This document shows positions 37,012 to 45,175 of a DNA stretch of 64,000 bases, piece by piece (the stretch's first letter is position 1; every line of letters begins with the position of its first letter). Location of the stretch: NCBI GenBank assembly GCA_014655195.1, contig BNBH01000013.1, positions 1-64,000 of the forward strand, given 5' to 3'. Both the position numbers and the translations under genes were made by a program. The DNA is from Streptomyces cellulosae (lineage in GTDB: Bacteria > Actinomycetota > Actinomycetes > Streptomycetales > Streptomycetaceae). The notes under the pieces are model-generated. The model was not told the DNA's origin. It saw only the letters and a list, made by a program, of their open reading frames with translations, and ran no database searches.

Positions 37012-37329
37012 GTGACCTACGTCATCGCGCAGCCTTGTGTCGACGTCAAGGACAAGGCGTGCATCGAGGAGTGCCCGGTCGACTGCATCTACGAGGGCAA
37101 GCGGTCCTTGTACATCCACCCGGACGAATGCGTCGACTGCGGCGCCTGTGAACCGGTCTGCCCGGTCGAGGCCATCTTCTACGAGGACGACACCCCGGAG
37201 GAGTGGAAGGACTACTACAAGGCGAACGTCGAGTTCTTCGACGAGCTCGGCTCCCCGGGCGGCGCCAGCAAGCTCGGTCTGATCGAGCGGGACCACCCGT
37301 TCATCGCCGCGCTGCCGCCGCAGGCGTAA
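37012..37329 (+). CDS. fdxA: Seven-iron ferredoxin FdxA
   Basis: A 105-residue 7Fe ferredoxin. By alignment with Azotobacter FdI, Cys9, Cys17 and Cys50 bind the 3Fe-4S cluster and Cys21, Cys40, Cys43 and Cys46 bind the 4Fe-4S cluster; Cys25 is also present. It is a soluble low-potential electron carrier. GTG start after GAGGAGGAACGACAGC. It is followed after 105 bases by dapC, the same order as fdxC-Rv1178 in M. tuberculosis. Confidence 0.95.
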   Translation: MTYVIAQPCVDVKDKACIEECPVDCIYEGKRSLYIHPDECVDCGACEPVCPVEAIFYEDDTPEEWKDYYKANVEFFDELGSPGGASKLGLIERDHPFIAALPPQA

Positions 37330-37434
37330 CCGTCCCGCAGCGGCCCCGCACCGACGCGTCGCCCTCGGTCCCGTACGGCACGCCCGCCGTACGGGACCGA
37401 GGCGTTCGCCGAACCAGAAAGTGAGCCATCCCCC

Positions 37435-38532
37435 GTGTCCGCAGTCTCCGACCGGCTGCCCGCCTTCCCCTGGGACAAGCTGGAGCCGTACAAGAAGACG
37501 GCCGCCGCGCACCCCGACGGCATCGTCGACCTCTCGGTCGGCACGCCCGTCGACCCGGTGCCCGAGCACATCCAGAAGGCGCTGATCGCCGCCGCGGACT
37601 CGCCGGGCTACCCCACGGTGTGGGGCACCCCGCAACTGCGGGACGCGCTCACCCGCTGGGTGGAACACCGGCTCGGCGCCCGCGAGGTGACCCACCGGCA
37701 CGTCCTGCCGGTCGTCGGCTCCAAGGAGCTCGTCGCCTGGCTCCCCACCCAGCTCGGCCTCGGCCCCGGCGACCAGGTCGCCTTCCCGCGGCTCGCCTAC
37801 CCGACGTACGAGGTCGGCGCCCGCCTGGCACGCGCCGAGCACGTGGCGTACGACGACCCGACCGAGCTGGACCCCTCGCGGCTGAAGCTGCTCTGGCTCA
37901 ACTCGCCGTCCAACCCGACGGGCCGGGTGCTCCCCAAGGAGGAGCTGACCCGCATCGTCGCCTGGGCCCGTGAGCACGGGATCCTCGTCCTGTCCGACGA
38001 GTGCTACATCGAGCTCGGCTGGGAGGCCGACCCCGTCTCGGTGCTCCACCCGGACGTCAACGGCGGCTCCTACGACGGCATCGTCGCCGTCCACTCCCTG
38101 TCCAAGCGGTCCAACCTGGCAGGCTACCGCGCCGCGTTCCTGGCCGGCGACCCTGCCGTGCTCGGCCCGCTGCTGGAGATCCGCAAGCACGGCGGCATGA
38201 TGACCCCGGCGCCCACCCAGGCGGCCGTGGTGGCGGCCCTCGGCGACGACGAGCACGTCCGCGTCCAGCGCGAGCGGTACGCGGCCCGCCGCACCGCCCT
38301 GCGTGACGCGCTGCTCGCCCACGGCTTCCGCATCGAGCACAGCGAGGCCAGCCTCTACCTGTGGGCCACCCGTGACGAGTCCTGCTGGGACACCGTCGCC
38401 CACCTCGCCGACCGCGGCATCCTCGTCGCCCCCGGCGACTTCTACGGCCCTGCCGGCGACCGCTTCGTCCGCGTGGCCCTGACGGCGACGGACGAACGCG
38501 TCCGTGCCGCGGTCGCCCGCCTCACCGCCTGA
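37435..38532 (+). CDS. dapC: Succinyldiaminopimelate aminotransferase DapC
   Basis: A 365-residue class I/II PLP aminotransferase. The PLP Lys is in HSLSKRSNLAGYR at about residue 224; LNSPSNPTGRVLPKEEL carries the conserved Asn-Pro and the C-terminal FVRVALTATDERV the conserved Arg. The family (ferredoxin-adjacent actinobacterial DapC) converts N-succinyl-2-amino-6-oxopimelate to N-succinyl-LL-diaminopimelate in lysine and peptidoglycan precursor synthesis. DapE, a later enzyme of that pathway, is encoded 1.7 kb away. GTG start. Confidence 0.88.
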   Translation: MSAVSDRLPAFPWDKLEPYKKTAAAHPDGIVDLSVGTPVDPVPEHIQKALIAAADSPGYPTVWGTPQLRDALTRWVEHRLGAREVTHRHVLPVVGSKELVAWLPTQLGLGPGDQVAFPRLAYPTYEVGARLARAEHVAYDDPTELDPSRLKLLWLNSPSNPTGRVLPKEELTRIVAWAREHGILVLSDECYIELGWEADPVSVLHPDVNGGSYDGIVAVHSLSKRSNLAGYRAAFLAGDPAVLGPLLEIRKHGGMMTPAPTQAAVVAALGDDEHVRVQRERYAARRTALRDALLAHGFRIEHSEASLYLWATRDESCWDTVAHLADRGILVAPGDFYGPAGDRFVRVALTATDERVRAAVARLTA

Positions 38533-38558
38533 CCGCACCCCGGCACCGCTCAGGCACG

Positions 38559-38597
38559 CCGAAGGGGCCCGGGGGGAGAGGTCCCGGGCCCCTTCGG
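38559..38597. terminator. Hairpin terminator after dapC
   Basis: A perfect 15-bp stem (38559-38573 with 38583-38597) with a 9-base loop, between dapC and the convergent gene for a small secreted protein. Confidence 0.8.
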
Positions 38598-38627
38598 TCT
38601 CGCCGGGGGCGCCTTCGGCGCAGGGGG

Positions 38628-38966
38628 TCAGCCGAGGGGCAGGTCCTTGACCGGCAGCTTCTTCGCCGGGCCGCTCTTGCCGAGGGAGTCGGTCGGCAGC
38701 TCCTTCACCACCGGCACGGCCTTCTTCACGGTCTTGCCCGCGGCCGGGGCCACCTCGGTGGCGTCCGGGGTGGTCTTGCCGACACCCCGCGTCACGTTGT
38801 CCACGGTCTTGCCGGGCGCACCGTCCAGGGCGCTCAGCCCGAGGTTCGGGGCGGACGGCAGCGCCGGCGCCGCGCTCGCGGAACCGGCCGCACCGACCCC
38901 GGCGGCCGCTCCCGCAGCGACGAGCAGCGCGGCACGGGCGATCCGACGGGTCAGGGGGAGGGACAT
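38628..38966 (-). CDS. Small secreted protein
   Basis: A 112-residue protein with a clear Sec signal (MSLPLTRRIARAALLVAAGA, then an Ala/Gly-rich hydrophobic core, cleavage after SASA). The mature part is a short Pro/Lys/Val-rich sequence (GKTVKKAVPVVKELPTDSLG) with no Cys and no known domain. The ATG at 38966 is preceded by AGGAGCACC on the minus strand. Function unknown; similar small exported proteins are common in streptomycetes. Confidence 0.75.
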   Translation of the reverse strand: MSLPLTRRIARAALLVAAGAAAGVGAAGSASAAPALPSAPNLGLSALDGAPGKTVDNVTRGVGKTTPDATEVAPAAGKTVKKAVPVVKELPTDSLGKSGPAKKLPVKDLPLG

Positions 38967-39163
38967 GGTGCTCCTTCGACGGCAGACGACAGTGGTGTCC
39001 GGGCGGAGGGTCAGGACCGGCCCCGCCCGGACGCACTGATTACCGCCCGAGCGCCAAGAAGGTTGCGCGCGTGTCCGGCAAAGAGTCGGCAATGCGGCGC
39101 AATGTCGGACCCGTTCAACGCCTGCGGGTGATCACCCGCACGCCTGCGCGGGAACGCCGCGGG

Positions 39164-40153
39164 CTACTGCCCGGTGGTGATCCGCACGGCTTCCGCTTCT
39201 CCGTCCGAGCCGGCCGACCCCTTGCCGTCGAGCGGCCGCCACTGGCTGTCGGTGTGCCCGGCGACCCACTCCCGGCCGGCGTAGGACACGCTCCGTATGT
39301 GCAGCTCGGAGGCGTTGGCCACGGCCCAGTGGGCCAGCTGCCAGCCCCGCGTCGCGGTGTCCCGCCGGTCGCCGGAGACGGTGGTGACCGGCAGCGTCAC
39401 GGTGCCGTCGCCGGATTCCGCTTCGGTGCCGGACGGCTCCGGGGAGGCGGAGGCGCGCCCCTTGCCGTCGTCCACCTCGGCGCCCGCCGGCTCCAGCACG
39501 TCGCGTCCGAAGTCCCGCGCCAGCGCGGCACGTACCGCGTCGGCGCCCTTCGCCCGGGTCGCCGACGGGCGGCCGTCGCACGTCAGCGTCGCGCCCGAGC
39601 GCCCGGTGAGGGCGGCGGCGAGCAGCGTCGCGTCCGGCTCGTGCTTGGCGTACGCCTGCGGGTAGCCGCTGCGCTGCACCTTCTGCGCGGCCACGGTGAG
39701 CGGCAGCCGCGTGTAGCCCGGCACCTCCTCCAGGTGCTCGTAGAACTTCTCCGACGCGTACGCCGGGTCCATGATCTGCCGCGGCGTCCCCCAGCCCTGC
39801 GAGGGACGCTGCTGGAACAGGCCCAGCGAGTCACGGTCGCCGTAGTCGATGTTGCGCAGCGCCGACTCCTGGAGGGCGGTCGCCAGCGCGATCGTCACGG
39901 CCCGCTCGGGCAGCTCGCGCGCGGTGCCCACGGCGGTGATCGTCGCCGCGTTCACGGCCTGCTCGGGGGAGAACTCGTAGACCGCCCCGTCGCCCTTGCC
40001 GGACACGACCTTGCAGCCGGGGCCGCCCGTGCCCCCGGTGACGTACTGCACCACGAGGTAACCGGCGACCGCGGACAGCACCACGAAGGCCGCGCCGCAG
40101 CGGAGCAGACGGCCACGGCGCTTGCGCTGGGGAGTGGGGGACGGCTCTGGCAC
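39164..40153 (-). CDS. Membrane-anchored lysozyme-fold (transglycosylase-like) protein
   Basis: A 329-residue protein with a basic cytoplasmic N-terminus, one membrane helix (CGAAFVVLSAVAGYLVVQYV, near 20-40) and an extracellular part. ATALQESALRNIDYGDRDSL then GLFQQRPSQGWGTPRQIMDP is the lytic-transglycosylase/lysozyme-like motif, with the Glu of ALQES as probable catalytic acid. A Ser/Glu-rich linker and a C-terminal segment (HWAVANASELHIRSVSYAGR) follow. Streptomyces homologues are often mislabelled as heavy metal transporters; nothing here supports that. The GTG at 40153 is chosen because VPEPSPTPQRKRRGR gives a normal anchored N-terminus. Divergent from dapE. Confidence 0.75.
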   Translation of the reverse strand: MPEPSPTPQRKRRGRLLRCGAAFVVLSAVAGYLVVQYVTGGTGGPGCKVVSGKGDGAVYEFSPEQAVNAATITAVGTARELPERAVTIALATALQESALRNIDYGDRDSLGLFQQRPSQGWGTPRQIMDPAYASEKFYEHLEEVPGYTRLPLTVAAQKVQRSGYPQAYAKHEPDATLLAAALTGRSGATLTCDGRPSATRAKGADAVRAALARDFGRDVLEPAGAEVDDGKGRASASPEPSGTEAESGDGTVTLPVTTVSGDRRDTATRGWQLAHWAVANASELHIRSVSYAGREWVAGHTDSQWRPLDGKGSAGSDGEAEAVRITTGQ

Positions 40154-40224
40154 GCGTACAAGGTACTGGAGAGTACGTTCACATGTGAGCCGGGTGTGGA
40201 CAGTGGGCCCGGGCCCGTCCGCGC

Positions 40225-40237
40225 TAGGGTCGACGGC
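40225..40237 (+). promoter_or_regulatory. Probable -10 element of a leaderless dapE message
   Basis: TAGGGT at 40225-40230 is followed by seven bases and then the dapE ATG. No Shine-Dalgarno sequence precedes the ATG, which fits transcription starting at or next to the A of the start codon. No clear -35 is seen. Confidence 0.5.
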
Positions 40238-41317
40238 ATGGCCGACACCCCGCTTGACCTCACGCTGGACGCCGCACGCCTCACCGCGCAGCTCGTCGAC
40301 TTCCCCTCCGAGAGCGGCACCGAGAAGCCGCTCGCGGACGCGATCGAGACCGCCCTGCGCGCGCTGCCGCACCTGACGGTCGACCGGCACGGCAACAACG
40401 TCGTGGCCCGCACCCGCCTCGGCCGCCCGGAGCGGGTGATCCTCGCCGGCCACATCGACACGGTCCCGATCGCCGACAACGTGCCCTCCCGCCTCGACGA
40501 GGACGGCGTCCTGTGGGGCTGCGGCACCTGCGACATGAAGGCGGGCGTCGCCGTCCAGCTGCGCATCGCGGCCACCGTCCCCGAGCCCAACCGCGACCTC
40601 ACGTTCGTCTTCTACGACAACGAGGAGGTCGCCGCCGACCTCAACGGCCTCAAGCACGTCGCCGAGGCGCACCCCGACTGGCTGGAGGGCGACTTCGCGG
40701 TCCTCCTGGAGCCCTCCGACGGCCAGGTCGAGGGCGGCTGCCAGGGCACCCTGCGCGTGCTGCTGAAGACCTCCGGCGAGCGTGCCCACTCCGCGCGCGG
40801 CTGGATGGGCTCCAACGCCATCCACGCCGCCGCCCCCATCCTCCAGCGCCTCGCCGCCTACGAGCCCCGCTGGCCGGTCGTCGACGGCCTGGAGTACCGC
40901 GAGGGCCTCAACGCGGTCGGCATCTCCGGTGGCGTCGCCGGCAACGTCATCCCCGACGAGTGCGTCGTCACCGTGAACTTCCGCTACGCCCCGGACCGCA
41001 GCGAGGAGGAGGCCCTGGCGCACGTGCGGGAGGTCTTCGCCGACTGCGGCGTCACCGAGTTCGTCGTCGACGACCACAGCGGCGCGGCCCTGCCCGGCCT
41101 GTCCCACCCGGCCGCGGCCGCCTTCATCGAGGCGGTCGGCGGCACCCCGCAGCCCAAGTACGGCTGGACCGACGTCTCCCGCTTCTCCGCGCTGGGCGTC
41201 CCCGCCGTGAACTACGGCCCCGGCAACCCCCATCTGGCCCACAAGCGGGACGAGCGTGTCGACACGGCGAAGATCCTCGCGGGGGAGGAGCGGCTGCGGT
41301 CCTGGCTGACCGCCTGA
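40238..41317 (+). CDS. dapE: Succinyl-diaminopimelate desuccinylase DapE
   Basis: A 359-residue M20-family zinc hydrolase that releases succinate from N-succinyl-LL-diaminopimelate. Metal-binding and catalytic motifs: ILAGHIDTVPIADN (His and Asp), GCGTCDMKAG (bridging Asp), FYDNEEVAADLNG (catalytic and metal Glu) and VLLEPSDGQVEGGCQGTL; the dimerisation domain follows, then the last ligand in NYGPGNPHLAHKRDERV. The length suits the actinobacterial DapE. It completes a local lysine/DAP set with dapC; dapD is not in this window. Confidence 0.93.
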   Translation: MADTPLDLTLDAARLTAQLVDFPSESGTEKPLADAIETALRALPHLTVDRHGNNVVARTRLGRPERVILAGHIDTVPIADNVPSRLDEDGVLWGCGTCDMKAGVAVQLRIAATVPEPNRDLTFVFYDNEEVAADLNGLKHVAEAHPDWLEGDFAVLLEPSDGQVEGGCQGTLRVLLKTSGERAHSARGWMGSNAIHAAAPILQRLAAYEPRWPVVDGLEYREGLNAVGISGGVAGNVIPDECVVTVNFRYAPDRSEEEALAHVREVFADCGVTEFVVDDHSGAALPGLSHPAAAAFIEAVGGTPQPKYGWTDVSRFSALGVPAVNYGPGNPHLAHKRDERVDTAKILAGEERLRSWLTA

Positions 41318-41387
41318 CGCCCGTGACCGCGGGGGCGCGTTTGGAACGCTCACCCGTGGACATGCTGACGTCCCCCGCACGTAACCC

Positions 41388-41401
41388 GCGTAGATCTACG
41401 C
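41388..41401. promoter_or_regulatory. Perfect 14-bp palindrome upstream of the LOG gene
   Basis: GCGTAGATCTACGC lies about 36 bases before the ATG of the LOG-family gene, just upstream of its GGAGGGAG ribosome-binding site. A possible dimeric-repressor operator or the -10 region (TAGATCT); regulator unknown. Confidence 0.4.
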
Positions 41402-41437
41402 TGAGGCGGTACGACCTGGCAATCGGAGGGAGCGCAC

Positions 41438-42196
41438 ATGGCTACGGGCAACCCCGAGGGGAAGCGGCGGCCGCCGGAGGAGAAGCGCCTGGGGCCGGTC
41501 CTCCGCCGGCGCGGTCAGGTGCAGTCCAGCACCACCGACCAGCGGCTGCTGGACGAGCGCGCGCCGACCGACTGGGTGCACACCGACCCCTGGCGGGTGC
41601 TGCGCATCCAGTCGGAGTTCATCGAGGGCTTCGGCACCCTGGCCGAACTGCCGCCCGCGATCAGCGTGTTCGGCTCCGCCCGCACCCCCGCCGACTCGGC
41701 CGAGTACGAGGCCGGGGTACGGCTCGGCCGCGGGCTGGTCGAGGCGGGCTTCGCCGTCATCACCGGCGGCGGCCCGGGCGCCATGGAGGCGGCCAACAAG
41801 GGCGCCCTGGAGGCCGAGGGCGTCTCCGTCGGCCTCGGCATCGAGCTGCCCTTCGAACAGGGCCTCAACCCGTACGTCGACATCGGTCTGAACTTCCGGT
41901 ACTTCTTCGTCCGGAAGATGATGTTCGTCAAGTACGCGCAGGGCTTCGTCGTCCTGCCCGGCGGCCTCGGCACGCTCGACGAGCTCTTCGAGGCGCTCAC
42001 CCTGGTGCAGACCCAGAAGGTCACCCAGTTCCCCATCGTGCTGTTCGGCACGGAGTACTGGGGCGGCCTGGTCGAATGGCTGCGCTCCACGGTGATCGGC
42101 ACGGGCAAGGCGGCCGAGAAGGACCTGCTGCTGTTCCACGTCACGGACGACGTGGACGAGGCCGTGGCCCTGGTCTCCAAGGAAGCGGGCCGCTAG
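41438..42196 (+). CDS. LOG-family phosphoribohydrolase (TIGR00730)
   Basis: A 252-residue Rossmann-fold protein of the LOG (Lonely Guy) family. ISVFGSART near residue 72 starts the fold, VITGGGPGAMEAANKGA follows, and the active-site motif PGGLGTLDE is at about 174-182. Family members cleave ribose 5-phosphate from AMP or cytokinin nucleotides; many are misannotated as lysine decarboxylases. The N-terminal 60 residues are a charged extension typical of actinobacterial members. The M. tuberculosis homologue Rv1205 makes cytokinins and sits at the same place after dapE. Confidence 0.9.
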   Translation: MATGNPEGKRRPPEEKRLGPVLRRRGQVQSSTTDQRLLDERAPTDWVHTDPWRVLRIQSEFIEGFGTLAELPPAISVFGSARTPADSAEYEAGVRLGRGLVEAGFAVITGGGPGAMEAANKGALEAEGVSVGLGIELPFEQGLNPYVDIGLNFRYFFVRKMMFVKYAQGFVVLPGGLGTLDELFEALTLVQTQKVTQFPIVLFGTEYWGGLVEWLRSTVIGTGKAAEKDLLLFHVTDDVDEAVALVSKEAGR

Positions 42197-42213
42197 AGGT
42201 TTTTGGGCACCCT

Positions 42214-42245
42214 CGGGGCGGCGAGGCTGGAACCCCGCCGCCCCG
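42214..42245. terminator. Hairpin between LOG gene and folP2
   Basis: A 10-bp perfect stem (42214-42223 with 42236-42245), 12-base loop, located between converging genes. Confidence 0.6.
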
Positions 42246-42252
42246 GCTCGTG

Positions 42253-43113
42253 TCACGCCAGCCCGCGCCGCGCCACCGCCGGCTCCCGGTCCCCGGCGAT
42301 CGACGACACCATGTCCAGCACCTGACGCGTCTCGGCGACCTCGTGCACCCGGTACACCTGGGCGCCCAGCCACGCCGACACCGCCGTCGTCGCGAGCGTC
42401 CCCACCACCCGCTCCTTCACGGGGCGGTCCAGCGTCTCGCCGACGAAGTCCTTGTTGGACAGCGACACCAGCACCGGCCAGCCGGTGGCCACCATCTCGC
42501 CGAGCCGCCGGGTCGCCTCCAGGCTGTGCCGGGTGTTCTTCCCGAAGTCGTGCCCCGGGTCGATCATCACCGACTCCCGCGGCACCCCCAGCTCCACCGC
42601 CCGCTCGGCCAGCCCCAGGGTCACGTCGAGGATGTCCGCCATCACGTCGTCGTACGTCGCCCGGTGCGGCCGGGTCCGCGGCTCGGTTCCGCCCGCGTGC
42701 GTGCACACCAGCCCGGCGCCGTACCGGGCGGCCACCTCCGCGAGGCGCGGGTCCACCCCGCCCCACGCGTCGTTCAGCACGTCCGCGCCCGCCTCGCACA
42801 CGGCCTCGCCGACCTCGTGCCGCCAGGTGTCCACGCTGATCACCACGTCCGGGAAGCGGCGGCGCACCTCGGCCACGAAACCGACCGTCCGCCGCACCTC
42901 CTCCTCGGCGGAGACCTCCTCGCCGGGCCCCGCCTTCACCCCGCCGATGTCGATGATCGCGGCGCCCTCGGCCACCGCCTGCTCCACGCGTGCGAGCGCC
43001 GGTTCGTCGTGGAAGGTGGCGCCCTGGTCGTAGAAGGAGTCCGGGGTCCGGTTCACGATCGCCATGATCACCCGCTCGTGCGGTGCGAATTCACGCCTGC
43101 CCAGCCTGAGCAT
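42253..43113 (-). CDS. folP2: Dihydropteroate synthase paralogue FolP2
   Basis: A 286-residue TIM-barrel protein of the dihydropteroate synthase family: AIVNRTPDSFYDQGA (pterin/diphosphate loop), GAAIIDIGGVKAGPG, VVISVDTWRHEVGEAVCEAG, ADVLNDAWGG and MIDPGHDFGKN. Canonical DHPS has DxGGEST in loop 2, whereas here the segment reads DIGGVKAGPGEEV, so a substrate loop is changed. The mycobacterial FolP2 (Rv1207) at the same locus lacks demonstrable DHPS activity, so the folate assignment is doubtful. Divergent from the DivIVA-like gene. Confidence 0.85.
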   Translation of the reverse strand: MLRLGRREFAPHERVIMAIVNRTPDSFYDQGATFHDEPALARVEQAVAEGAAIIDIGGVKAGPGEEVSAEEEVRRTVGFVAEVRRRFPDVVISVDTWRHEVGEAVCEAGADVLNDAWGGVDPRLAEVAARYGAGLVCTHAGGTEPRTRPHRATYDDVMADILDVTLGLAERAVELGVPRESVMIDPGHDFGKNTRHSLEATRRLGEMVATGWPVLVSLSNKDFVGETLDRPVKERVVGTLATTAVSAWLGAQVYRVHEVAETRQVLDMVSSIAGDREPAVARRGLA

Positions 43114-43245
43114 CCCCTGGAACCTCTCCTCGTCCGGCCGTCCGGGCCGCCTCCGTCCGCCCGGCGGTCCCGACTGTCAGACTCGCATGGCACGATCGGA
43201 GCCACACATCCGACTCCGACTCATCCGACCGTGGGGGCCCCGGCG

Positions 43246-43608
43246 ATGGTTATGTTCCTGTTCCTGGTCGTCGCGCTGGCCGTCGTGGTGGGCGCGGTGA
43301 CCCTCGCCGTGGTGGGCGGCGGCGACAGCGCCCCGCTGCCCGAGGCGGCGCCGGAGCGGCTCCAGGACTCCCTGCCGCCCGACCGCCCCGTCGGCCGCGC
43401 GGACGTCGACCGCCTGCGCTTCCCGCTCGCCGCCCGCGGCTACCGCATGGCGGACGTGGACGACGCCCTCGGCCGCCTCGCCGCGGAACTCGCCGAGCGG
43501 GACGCGCGGATCGCCGACCTGGAGTCCGCGCTGGCCGGAGCCCGCGCCGCCGCGGCGCACCTGTCCATGGAGAAGCCCGCCTCGCCCCCGGAGGACGAGC
43601 AGCGATGA
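43246..43608 (+). CDS. Membrane-anchored DivIVA-domain protein
   Basis: A 120-residue protein with an N-terminal membrane helix (MVMFLFLVVALAVVVGAVTL) and a short DivIVA-like motif DRLRFPLAARGYRMADVDDA, then a coiled coil (LGRLAAELAERDARIADLES). DivIVA motifs recognise curved membrane or bind polar-growth partners; this short form is probably an accessory. The ATG overlaps no upstream gene; the stop overlaps tag by four bases (ATGA). Rv1209 is the likely positional homologue. Confidence 0.8.
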   Translation: MVMFLFLVVALAVVVGAVTLAVVGGGDSAPLPEAAPERLQDSLPPDRPVGRADVDRLRFPLAARGYRMADVDDALGRLAAELAERDARIADLESALAGARAAAAHLSMEKPASPPEDEQR

Positions 43609-44195
43609 GCGATCCCGCCGCCGAGACGCCGGTCGGTCCTGACGGCCTGCCGCGCTGCCCCTGGGCGCTGTCCGCCCCGGACTACCTCGCCTATCACGAC
43701 GAGGAGTGGGGCCGCCCGGTGCACGGCGACGACGCCCTCTTCGAGCGCCTCAGCCTGGAGGCGTTCCAGTCGGGTCTGTCGTGGATCACGATCCTGCGCC
43801 GCCGCCCCGGCTTCCGCGCCGCCTTCGCCGACTTCCGCATCGCCGACGTCGCCGCCTTCACCGACGCCGACCGCGAACGCCTGCTGACGGACGCAGGCAT
43901 CATCCGCAACCGCGCGAAGATCGACGCGACACTCGCCAACGCGCGCGTGCTGGCCACCTGGAACTGCGGCGACCTGGACACCCTGATCTGGTCCCACGCC
44001 CCCGAAACCCCGGGCCCGGCCCCCCACACCCTGGCGGACGTCCCCGCCGTGACGACGGAATCCACGGCCCTGGCGAAGACCCTCAAAAAGGAGGGCCTCC
44101 GCTTCGTAGGCCCCACCACGGCCTACGCCCTGATGCAGGCCTGCGGCCTGGTCAACGACCACCTGGAAACCTGCGCGGCAAGAACAACGCGCTGA
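43605..44195 (+). CDS. tag: DNA-3-methyladenine glycosylase I
   Basis: A 196-residue Tag-family base-excision glycosylase removing 3-methyladenine from alkylated DNA. The family signature CPWALSAPDYLAYHDEEWG opens the protein, followed by LFERLSLEAFQSGLSWITIL and a helix-hairpin-helix-like region; the C-terminal TAYALMQACGLVNDHLETC holds conserved His and Cys of the zinc-binding snap. Coupled by ATGA overlap to the DivIVA-like gene, as in M. tuberculosis (Rv1209-tagA). Confidence 0.93.
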   Translation: MSDPAAETPVGPDGLPRCPWALSAPDYLAYHDEEWGRPVHGDDALFERLSLEAFQSGLSWITILRRRPGFRAAFADFRIADVAAFTDADRERLLTDAGIIRNRAKIDATLANARVLATWNCGDLDTLIWSHAPETPGPAPHTLADVPAVTTESTALAKTLKKEGLRFVGPTTAYALMQACGLVNDHLETCAARTTR

Positions 44196-44225
44196 GCTTC
44201 GCGGAAAGCGGCACGAGAAACCCCC

Positions 44226-44324
44226 CTCAGGGGCGCGGGGAACTGCGCGAGAAACCACAACGAACCCGCACCTCGCGACGCCGCCGTACCCCAACGGCGC
44301 TCAGGGGCGCGGGGAACTGCGCGA
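44226..44324. repeat. Two copies of a 25-bp dispersed repeat
   Basis: The 25-mer beginning CTCAGGGGCGCGGGGAACTG and ending CGCGA occurs exactly at 44226-44250 and 44300-44324 in the 175-base gap between tag and the hydratase gene. Related sequences with GGGGCGCGGGGAACTGCGCG are, in my experience, widespread between Streptomyces genes; their function is unknown. Confidence 0.8.
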
Positions 44325-44371
44325 CAAGCCACGACGGAGCCGCACATACGCGACCCCGTCGCAACCCCACC

Positions 44372-45175
44372 TCACCGCCCCAAATACTTCGGCTTCTCCT
44401 TGTTCACAAAAGCCCGCACGGCAATGGCGTGATCCTCGGACGACCCCGCCCGAGTCTGCAGCTCGTCCTCCTTCTCAAGCGCCTCCTCCAAGGAGGAGGA
44501 CATCCCGAACGCCACAGACTCCTTCAGCGCCGCGTAAGCCACCGTCGGCCCCTGGGCCAGCCCCCGCGCCACCTTCTCCGCCTCAGCCCGAAGCTCACTC
44601 CCCGGCACCACCCGGTTCACGATCCCCAGCTCGTACGCCTCCCGCGCGGAGATGTTCCGCGGGAACAGCAGCAGATCCATGGCCCGCCCGGGTCCCACCA
44701 CGCGCGGCAGCGTCCACGAGATCCCCGAGTCCGCGGTCAGCGCGACCCCCGCGAACGACGTGTTGAACGCCGCCGTCTCCGCGACGATCCGGTAGTCCGC
44801 CGCCAGCGCGAACCCGAACCCGGCCCCCGCAGCGACGCCGTTCACGGCGGCCACCACCGGCTTGGCCGCGCCCGCGATCGCCTTCACGATCGGGTTGTAG
44901 TGCTCCCGCACCGTCGACATGGTCTGCCCCGACCCGTTCTCCCGATCGGCGGCCAGCAGCCCGATGTGCTCCTTGAGGTCCTGCCCGACGCAGAACGCCC
45001 GCTCGCCGGCCGCGGTCAGCAGCACGGCCCGTACGGCGTCGTCGTCCGCGGCGGCCCTGACCGCGTCCCGGAGGGCGACCTTCGCCGCGACGTTGAGCGC
45101 GTTCATCGCCTCGGGGCGGTTCAGCGTGATCGTCGCGAGTCCGTCGCTCACCTCGTAGAGCACGGTGTCGGCCAT
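44372..45175 (-). CDS. Enoyl-CoA hydratase/isomerase family protein (PaaG-like)
   Basis: A 267-residue crotonase-fold protein. The oxyanion-hole segments are FCVGQDLKEH and AAGAGFGFALAADYRI. TADSGISWTLPRVVG has an Asp where hydratases have Glu, as in PaaG-type ring-opening isomerases. The typical crotonase Glu at the second position is not evident, so hydratase activity is uncertain. The ATG at 45175 gives MADTVLYEVSDGLATITLNR, a standard family start; the frame is open 78 bases beyond. No paa genes are in the window. Confidence 0.83.
   Translation of the reverse strand: MADTVLYEVSDGLATITLNRPEAMNALNVAAKVALRDAVRAAADDDAVRAVLLTAAGERAFCVGQDLKEHIGLLAADRENGSGQTMSTVREHYNPIVKAIAGAAKPVVAAVNGVAAGAGFGFALAADYRIVAETAAFNTSFAGVALTADSGISWTLPRVVGPGRAMDLLLFPRNISAREAYELGIVNRVVPGSELRAEAEKVARGLAQGPTVAYAALKESVAFGMSSSLEEALEKEDELQTRAGSSEDHAIAVRAFVNKEKPKYLGR

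Noticed and set aside
39164..40153. Heavy metal transporter annotation used for homologues
   Set aside because: The protein has one membrane helix and a lysozyme-like motif, with no transport features.
44372..45175. Part of a phenylacetate degradation cluster
   Set aside because: Only a single crotonase-fold gene is present, with no paa genes nearby.
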